Virus record (IMG/VR): IMGVR_UViG_3300010885_047852
Coordinates: 1 to 61,298 of that record
DNA: 61,298 nt
Source: a virus
Reading direction: 5' to 3' (one strand)
Shown here: piece by piece, positions 57,364 to 61,298 of the stretch
Position numbering within the stretch: position 1 is the stretch's first letter
How the letters are laid out: each line of letters begins with the position of its first letter
Program-made: the position numbers and the translations under genes
The notes under the pieces: generated by a model
The model's database searches: none
What the model was told of the DNA's origin: nothing
The model's input: only the letters and a program-made list of their open reading frames with translations

Positions 57364-57651
57364 GTGAGCATGACACCCAACATCAAACTGCCGCCCGGTA
57401 TGAGCCTCAGAGAAACCGAAAACGGATTCGAGGTCTACGCCAACAAAGAGCCGCTCACGAAGACCGTCGCCTTCCGCCTGACCGCATCCGACTACGTCGC
57501 AGCAATGAGCCTGGTCGAATGCTTCCCCGACAAATCATGGGGTGCAGCAATGCGCTGGCTGCTACAAGACGCCACCGTCAGAGCAGTCATCAACGAAAGA
57601 ATCATCAACGTCACCCGACAGCGCAGCGAGAAGACTCAACCGGATGAATGA
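57364..57651 (+). CDS. Probable ribbon-helix-helix-type protein, 95 aa
   Basis: GTG at 57364 lies 6 nt after TATGAT, with no ribosome site, so a leaderless mRNA is likely; ATG at 57370 is an in-frame alternative. Residues ~35-80 (KTVAFRLTASDYVAAM, then a helix-helix region) fit a strand-helix-helix fold. It is the only plus-strand gene in the right end. Its 3' part overlaps the convergent 60-aa gene by 90 bp. It may bind the 11-bp repeats upstream (inference). Confidence 0.6.
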   Translation: MSMTPNIKLPPGMSLRETENGFEVYANKEPLTKTVAFRLTASDYVAAMSLVECFPDKSWGAAMRWLLQDATVRAVINERIINVTRQRSEKTQPDE

Positions 57652-57744
57652 GTTTCTGCTGACACCCAGCCGGCCAGCAGCCTCATCCAGTCGAGTTACC
57701 AACGACATCGGTAGCCAAGCGGAGATAACACGGGACCGGTCCAC
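57562..57744 (-). CDS. Ribbon-helix-helix (CopG/Arc-like) protein, 60 aa
   Basis: RVISAWLPMSLVTRLDEAAG followed by RLGVSRNSFIRLSLLAAL is the strand-helix-helix of CopG-type DNA binders. The acidic C-terminus (DVDDSFVDDCSDGG) is short. GTG at 57744 is preceded by TAGATT exactly 6 nt away and no ribosome site. It converges with and overlaps the plus-strand 95-aa gene, so the two may oppose each other. Confidence 0.65.
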   Translation of the reverse strand: MDRSRVISAWLPMSLVTRLDEAAGRLGVSRNSFIRLSLLAALSGDVDDSFVDDCSDGGVL

Positions 57745-57750
57745 GCGCCG

Positions 57751-57756
57751 AATCTA
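57751..57756 (-). promoter_or_regulatory. -10 hexamer TAGATT for a leaderless transcript
   Basis: Minus-strand TAGATT (57756-57751) sits 6 nt before GTG at 57744. No convincing -35. Part of the pattern of start codons placed at the transcription start in this region. Confidence 0.35.
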
Positions 57757-57782
57757 ACCGGCGGTCTACACGTTGGGCAGCG

Positions 57783-58010
57783 TCACTCGTGGATGAATGT
57801 CTTGTGGACAGTCATGCCACGCTTCGTCGCGAACTTGAACGAACAGTACGGACATTCCCACACGAGAGGAAGATCCTGTCGTTCACGGCGACCCTGACGA
57901 ATCAACCTGATCGCGTCACGCTTCGCACGACAGCATGTCTCACAGCGGCATCCCTTGTTGTAGGACGCAACTCGATGCTCACTCTTCGGACCTGGGGTCT
58001 TGCTCGGCAT
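57783..58010 (-). CDS. C2H2 zinc-finger protein, 75 aa
   Basis: N-terminal half has GCRCETCCRAKRDA, a Cys cluster seen in small actinophage proteins. The C-terminal half is a classic C2H2 finger: CPYC (53-56), F and hydrophobics at the expected spacing, then H69 and H74 (VHKTFIHE). Classic C2H2 fingers are rare in phages and bacteria. A DNA-binding regulator is plausible. Start: ATG at 58010, just after the RHH gene's stop. Confidence 0.7.
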   Translation of the reverse strand: MPSKTPGPKSEHRVASYNKGCRCETCCRAKRDAIRLIRQGRRERQDLPLVWECPYCSFKFATKRGMTVHKTFIHE

Positions 58011-58012
58011 TC

Positions 58013-58162
58013 TCAGTCCTGCCCCTCGCTGAGGGATGCGATGAAATTACGGAGGAATCGATTGCGATTGATGCCGGCACGCCGAACGGCGGCATCCAAT
58101 ACCTGTTTCTCATCACGGGAGATTGCCATCGACACGTAGACGGTGTTCTTTTCCTTGCGCAT
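58013..58162 (-). CDS. Ribbon-helix-helix (CopG-like) protein, 49 aa
   Basis: MRKEKNTVYVSMAISRDEKQ then VLDAAVRRAGINRNRFLRNF reads as strand, helix, turn, helix of the RHH fold. No ribosome site; TATGAT lies 6 nt upstream, so a leaderless start fits. It ends just before the C2H2 finger gene. Very similar in layout to the 60-aa protein at 57562; they may be paralogs. Confidence 0.6.
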   Translation of the reverse strand: MRKEKNTVYVSMAISRDEKQVLDAAVRRAGINRNRFLRNFIASLSEGQD

Positions 58163-58168
58163 ATCACA

Positions 58169-58174
58169 ATCATA
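58169..58174 (-). promoter_or_regulatory. -10 hexamer TATGAT for a leaderless transcript
   Basis: Minus-strand TATGAT (58174-58169), 6 nt before ATG at 58162. A TATCACAATCATAT stretch on the plus strand overlaps it and looks like a palindromic operator, related to the sites at 59752 and 59791. Confidence 0.45.
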
Positions 58175-58179
58175 TCAGA

Positions 58180-58530
58180 TCACGGAACCTTGCTCACCGT
58201 AACGACCACAAACTCTGACACATGGAACATCGGCTCCACCGTCATCACACGCGTCACATCGTCATCGTCCACGACACGAGCATCAACCATCCCATCGATG
58301 ATCGGCTTCAATGTCGCCACAAAGTTGTGAGCGTCACGCCGCCTGTTGTTCTTCACTGGAAGCACCACCTCAATCAGCACACGCCCAGAAACAGGCCGTA
58401 CCGCTCGAGGCAACTGCTGTGCAGCAAAGAACGCTGCCTCCCGCCAGCAGCGCACCATCTTCGCACGCTTCGCCCAATGCATCCGATCGTTCAGATTCAA
58501 CAACTTGTCGGGCGCTTTGAACGTGAACAT
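58180..58530 (-). CDS. RusA-type Holliday junction resolvase, 116 aa
   Basis: Cuts four-way DNA junctions. Length is right for RusA. Seen: MFTFKAPDKLLNLNDRMHWA (start), then NRRRDAHNFVATLKPIIDG with D66 and K75, and VVDDDDVTRV with D88-D91, the acidic catalytic set. ATG at 58530 has GAGGTGGTTGGG upstream and a frame extending to 58704 is not needed. It would resolve intermediates made by ERF or clear branches before packaging. Confidence 0.85.
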   Translation of the reverse strand: MFTFKAPDKLLNLNDRMHWAKRAKMVRCWREAAFFAAQQLPRAVRPVSGRVLIEVVLPVKNNRRRDAHNFVATLKPIIDGMVDARVVDDDDVTRVMTVEPMFHVSEFVVVTVSKVP

Positions 58531-58540
58531 CCCAACCACC

Positions 58541-58765
58541 TCAGTCCCAGATGTCACGCAACACCTCAGACGACATCTCAGCAGAATCAAAGACTCGCAC
58601 CGAATGAATGCACGGATCGTCACCGGCTTGTCGCGCAGTCCACTCGCTGTCAGCCAGGAAGGGATGTTCGTGGGTGTCGCAGTAGACAGGGCTGCACCAA
58701 CCATTTGCGATACCAGCCCTCAACCATTCGGATGCCTGCTCAGGATTCCATTGTTCTTCACACAC
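58541..58765 (-). CDS. Hypothetical protein, 74 aa
   Basis: GTG at 58765 is preferred (GGAGGAAAAC upstream and overlap with the thermonuclease stop). Acidic, Trp-rich (QWNPEQASEWLRAGI, SEWTARQAGDDP). No family recognised. Between two nucleic-acid enzymes. Confidence 0.6.
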   Translation of the reverse strand: MCEEQWNPEQASEWLRAGIANGWCSPVYCDTHEHPFLADSEWTARQAGDDPCIHSVRVFDSAEMSSEVLRDIWD

Positions 58766-59093
58766 GTTTTCCTCCGAAGTATTCGACACCGAACTGGCCG
58801 GCGATCAACATGTCCGACAACTCGCCATCCGGTGTGTAGACCGCAGCCAACCATCGGCCGTACTTCTCCTCAGCTTTGTACGACACGATCCCGACCTTCG
58901 TACCGACGTACTTTGACACGAACTTCTTGGCCTCGTTGTAGCCAGGTTGTCCACGTTCTGGTGTGTTGACACCGTAGAGCCGTACCCGCTGGTCGATGAA
59001 GATCCGAAACCCAAGATCTAGACGGACATCAATGGTGTCGCCGTCAACGACGTTGACGATAGTTGCGACGTATTTGTAGTCAACAAAGTTCAT
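58758..59093 (-). CDS. Thermonuclease (staphylococcal nuclease-like), 111 aa
   Basis: OB-fold nuclease. Seen: VVDGDTIDV (D17, D19), RVRLYGVNTPERG with R38 and E46, YNEAKKF, and KYGRWLAAVY with R80; these match the Ca-binding Asp, catalytic Glu and two Arg of the family. No signal peptide, so it acts inside the cell, perhaps on host DNA or in recombination. It overlaps the preceding frame and starts at ATG 59093 with a weak ribosome site. Confidence 0.85.
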   Translation of the reverse strand: MNFVDYKYVATIVNVVDGDTIDVRLDLGFRIFIDQRVRLYGVNTPERGQPGYNEAKKFVSKYVGTKVGIVSYKAEEKYGRWLAAVYTPDGELSDMLIAGQFGVEYFGGKRV

Positions 59094-59105
59094 TGTCGAA
59101 GTCTG

Positions 59106-59249
59106 TCATGTTCCATGAGCGTGCTGACAGCACACCATTTCCATGACCGGGTGGTCGTCGGCCATCGCTTCGGGTCGCTGGTGGCAGGCCGGCTCGAGGC
59201 ATTCGACGCAGTAGGATTCGCCATCCCAGTCTGATGGGAAGTCAGCCAC
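59106..59249 (-). CDS. Cys-rich microprotein, 47 aa
   Basis: GTG at 59249 follows GAGGAGGCCGACC. Six Cys/His in CVECLEPACHQ and MVCCQHAH suggest a small zinc site. Acidic. No family recognised; start supported by the strong site and overlap with the upstream gene. Confidence 0.6.
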   Translation of the reverse strand: MADFPSDWDGESYCVECLEPACHQRPEAMADDHPVMEMVCCQHAHGT

Positions 59250-59391
59250 GGTCGGCCTCCTCCGTATAAGCAATGAGTTTGTGTTGCCATTCGTTGTGGA
59301 ACATGGCAATCAATTCTGGATCAGGGTAGTGAACTTCGACATTTGCGTAACCACCATCCGCATCGCGTTCCCCACGATCCGGATCACCCAC
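59242..59391 (-). CDS. Hypothetical small protein, 49 aa
   Basis: GTG at 59391 overlaps the upstream HTH stop. Acidic with an aromatic end (NVEVHYPDPELIAMFHNEWQ, HKLIAYTEEADRG). No ribosome site is visible, so the start is uncertain. No family recognised. Confidence 0.45.
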   Translation of the reverse strand: MGDPDRGERDADGGYANVEVHYPDPELIAMFHNEWQHKLIAYTEEADRG

Positions 59392-59692
59392 GGTTACGAG
59401 GATGGTTGACGATCTGGTGTACACGCTGCCTGGTAACACCGAACCGTGCGCCGATCGCAGCGTAGGTTTCGCCGTTCTCACGAAGCTGCCGCATCTTCGC
59501 CCATGACTCGGGCAGTGTGGTCATCGGTTTGCGACCCTTCTTGTGTTGGATCATCGGCTGGCGGGCTTTGTACTTGAGAAACATGTAGATCGTGTTCCGA
59601 TGCATGTTCTCGAGCGTGGCGATCTCGGTGTAGTGGAGACCTTGGTGGTTGTAGGCAAGCACACGCTGTTTGGCTTGTTCGTCTAGACGCAT
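59384..59692 (-). CDS. Double helix-turn-helix protein, 102 aa
   Basis: Two HTH units: residues ~5-45 (KQRVLAYNHQGLHYTEIATL, ENMHRNTIYMFL) and ~65-100 (AKMRQLRENGETYAAIGARF, GVTRQRVHQIVNH); the second matches Hin/sigma region 4-type helices. A basic linker (RQPMIQHKKGRKP) joins them. ATG at 59692 taken; a TTG at 59731 in frame is possible. The palindromic repeats at 59752 and 59791 lie just upstream, suggesting autoregulation. Head of the minus-strand block that runs to 57.8 kb. Confidence 0.65.
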   Translation of the reverse strand: MRLDEQAKQRVLAYNHQGLHYTEIATLENMHRNTIYMFLKYKARQPMIQHKKGRKPMTTLPESWAKMRQLRENGETYAAIGARFGVTRQRVHQIVNHPRNRG

Positions 59693-59751
59693 TTGGCGTG
59701 ATTCTCTCTGATTTGTGGAATGTTGACGCAACGTGGCGAAAACTGTCGCTG

Positions 59752-59802
59752 TATCACATGATAGAGGATGCGGGGACGCAAAAAGCGCTATGTCATATGA
59801 TA
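59752..59802. promoter_or_regulatory. Two related palindromic operator sites
   Basis: TATCACATGATA (59752-59763) and TGTCATATGATA (59791-59802) match at 10 of 12 positions and are near-palindromes, 39 bp apart (about four helical turns, same face). The first contains minus-strand TATCAT, which could be the -10 of the HTH gene. The spacing invites two dimers and DNA looping. Confidence 0.6.
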
Positions 59803-59803
59803 T

Positions 59804-61216
59804 TTATTGTTGCGGTGTGTGGTTTTCTGCGTTGTTGATTTGTTCGGCGATCCATTGTGCGACGGGTGCGGATATGCCGTTGCCGATTTGTTTGTATCGG
59901 GTGGTGTCGGATTGGGTTTTGCCGTTGGCGTCAAGGAGTGTGTGGTTGTCAGGCCATCCTTGGAGTCGTTCGCATTCGAGTGGGGTGATTCTTCTCACCT
60001 GGTTGGCTGTGGCGACTGCGGGCACTTGGGAGGTGGTGAGGGGGCCGGTTCCGTTGGGGGTGATGCCGAGGCCGTCGTGGGCGTTTCCGTATCCTCCACC
60101 GTTGGCCCAGTTGAATCCGATGGCTTGTTCGACGTTGAGGATGGTGGAGTGGCCTTCTCCGACGTTGTCGAAGCAGTTGAGGGTGGGGGAGATTTCTCCT
60201 TCGACCCAGGTTTCGTCGTCTTGGCTGGTTTGAGCGCGTTTCGATTTTGTGTAGATGGTTTCTACAACGATGTTGGCGTCGCCTTTGTAGTCGCGTGCCC
60301 TGAGGGTGCCGACTTGTTCGATCCAGTTCGCGAATCCGGTCGGTGTGTAGACGGTCGGTGTGTAAACGGGGACGATTGAGCCTGCTCCGACTTCTTGGAG
60401 GTTGCTGTAGTTTTTGCTGTTGAACGCAGTGGTGATACTGCCGAGAATGTCAAGGTGTGGAAGGTTGACGGGGATGAGCCGGCCGGCTTCGGCGTGGGCG
60501 TTGTCGGGGCGTTCCCATCCCTCAAACGCGGTTAGCGCTCCGACGATTCCTCGGTCTGCCTGGAAGCCACGTTTTCTAGGGCGTTTTTCAACAGTTCCGG
60601 TAGATCCCTGCCCCGTCGCCGTGACCTTTCGAGAATCCCCTTTGCGCTTCTCGGCGACAGGTAGTAGCGGGGAGGGACAGTGTTCGGCGGTTCGAGGATC
60701 GAAACAAGCGACGGTGAAGACACGCTGCCGTCTTTGGGGCAGCCCGAAGTGTTGAGAGTCCAGCATTGCCCATTCAACGAATACCGCCCCGATGTCGGCC
60801 AAGTCTTGAACGAGGGTACGGAATCCTTCTCCGTCATCGATGGTGAGGAGACCTCTGACGTTCTCGAACACAACCCATCGAGGGGAAGTTCCTCCTGATG
60901 CATCTCTCATCTCCTTCACGATCCGAACGATCTGTGTGTACAAGTTTGATCGGGTGCCTTCCGTCAGCATCCCTGCCCTCCGGCCGGCCGCAGAAACATC
61001 CTGACAAGGAAACCCACCCACCACCACATCAGCTTGAGGCACCTCAAACCCCGACACCTCCGACACATCCCCCCACCTAGGAACGTCAGGCCACCTTCGC
61101 GCCAACACACCCTGACATCTCACATCCCACTCAACCTGCCCCACACACCCCCACCCGGCAGCCTCCAACCCCAAATCAAACCCGCCAACACCCGAAAAAA
61201 GCGACAAAAACCTCAC
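59804..61216 (-). CDS. C5-cytosine DNA methyltransferase, 470 aa
   Basis: All family motifs are seen: FSGVGGFDLGLEAAG (I), GGFPCQDVSAAG with C71 (IV, catalytic), VFENVRG (VI), QRRQRVF (VIII), CERLQGWPDNHT (IX) and QIGNGISAPVAQWI (X), with a ~200-residue target-recognition region between VIII and IX. GTG at 61216 is the best start; the reading frame continues upstream only as Gly/Trp/Val translated from G-rich DNA. It likely masks phage DNA from restriction. The 5' part uses G/T-rich codons and the 3' part C/A-rich ones, a sharp internal change. Confidence 0.9.
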   Translation of the reverse strand: MRFLSLFSGVGGFDLGLEAAGWGCVGQVEWDVRCQGVLARRWPDVPRWGDVSEVSGFEVPQADVVVGGFPCQDVSAAGRRAGMLTEGTRSNLYTQIVRIVKEMRDASGGTSPRWVVFENVRGLLTIDDGEGFRTLVQDLADIGAVFVEWAMLDSQHFGLPQRRQRVFTVACFDPRTAEHCPSPLLPVAEKRKGDSRKVTATGQGSTGTVEKRPRKRGFQADRGIVGALTAFEGWERPDNAHAEAGRLIPVNLPHLDILGSITTAFNSKNYSNLQEVGAGSIVPVYTPTVYTPTGFANWIEQVGTLRARDYKGDANIVVETIYTKSKRAQTSQDDETWVEGEISPTLNCFDNVGEGHSTILNVEQAIGFNWANGGGYGNAHDGLGITPNGTGPLTTSQVPAVATANQVRRITPLECERLQGWPDNHTLLDANGKTQSDTTRYKQIGNGISAPVAQWIAEQINNAENHTPQQ

Positions 61217-61298
61217 CCCCACACCAAACCACAATCCCCACCCCCCCCCCCCCCACACCACAAACAAAACCCCACCCCACCACCACACCCCCACCACA
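61217..61298. other. C/A-only tract at the right end
   Basis: The last ~80 bases are nearly free of G and T on the plus strand, with a C run near 61235-61250. No coding frame. It would form the G/T-rich leader of the methyltransferase gene. The same composition continues in the first ~90 bases of the window. Confidence 0.6.

Noticed and set aside
59090-59290. 66-codon frame overlapping the 47-aa Cys protein
   Set aside because: Different frame with random-looking composition; the 47-aa frame has the ribosome site and overlap expected here.
61217-61297. Upstream extension of the methyltransferase to the window end
   Set aside because: The added residues are Gly/Trp/Val from a G-rich tract and the family starts right at FLSLFSGVGG; GTG 61216 is better.
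1-61298. tRNA genes, integrase or attachment site
   Set aside because: No T-arm-like GGTTCGANTCC with a plausible cloverleaf and no recombinase motifs were seen by eye; a tRNA-finding program would settle the first point.
1-61298. Identical terminal repeats proving a complete genome
   Set aside because: Both ends share composition but I found no matching sequence between them, so completeness and circularity are unproven.

Overview
The window looks like almost all of a tailed phage genome (a siphovirus, HK97-type capsid lineage) that infects an actinobacterium. The host clue is a WhiB-type iron-sulfur regulator (16841-17251, minus), a family confined to Actinobacteria and their phages. The amidase lysin also ends in a beta-domain common in secreted actinobacterial proteins. 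Portal, capsid protease, major capsid protein, connector, major tail protein, G/GT chaperones, tape measure, tail tip, lysis genes and both terminase subunits are present. I see no integrase, DNA polymerase, primase or helicase. A virulent phage that depends on the host replisome is the simplest reading, by inference.

Layout. (1) 1-1.77 kb: a minus-strand orphan gene, then a gene-free regulatory tract with 16-bp tandem repeats, palindromes and C-rich DNA. (2) 1.77-14.3 kb, plus strand: about 40 tightly packed early/middle genes, mostly short and unrecognised, with GAAAGGAGGTG-type ribosome sites and ATGA/GTGA overlaps. Recognisable ones are a GP88-like cysteine protein, an exported SLT transglycosylase-like protein, an ERF recombinase, SSB, an amino-methyltransferase and a LexA-like winged helix. 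(3) 57.2 down to 14.3 kb, minus strand: the late region. Read in transcription order it runs replication-initiator-like gene, portal, protease/capsid fusion, major capsid, fibre genes, a glycosyltransferase/methyltransferase island (45.0-37.1 kb), connector, HNH, major tail, tail chaperones, a 2,232-residue tape measure, tail tip, lysis genes, a metallophosphoesterase, WhiB, and finally TerS and TerL. (4) 45.13-47.92 kb: four virion-like genes on the plus strand, inverted inside the late region. (5) 57.2-61.2 kb: a regulatory and DNA-processing block with ribbon-helix-helix and zinc-finger proteins, RusA, a thermonuclease, a double-HTH protein and a C5-cytosine methyltransferase running to the window end.

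Most unusual content. Eight late genes (three glycosyltransferase-type proteins, a two-domain glycosyltransferase, a glycosyltransferase-methyltransferase fusion, two methyltransferases, and a CDP-glycerol glycerophosphotransferase-like enzyme) sit beside an inverted cassette that encodes Thr/Ser-rich virion proteins, one built of nine exact-period 20-residue repeats. Together they suggest a phage-encoded system that builds and methylates a glycan or polyol-phosphate on the particle. Other points are terminase genes at the end instead of the start of the late region, start codons lying 5-6 nt after a -10-like hexamer (leaderless transcripts), an 11-bp motif shared upstream of the major capsid and major tail genes, and a strand-composition flip inside the C5-methyltransferase gene next to a C/A-only tract at the window ends.

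Limits: no searches or folding were run. Family calls rest on motifs read by eye, and many small early proteins have no function I can name.
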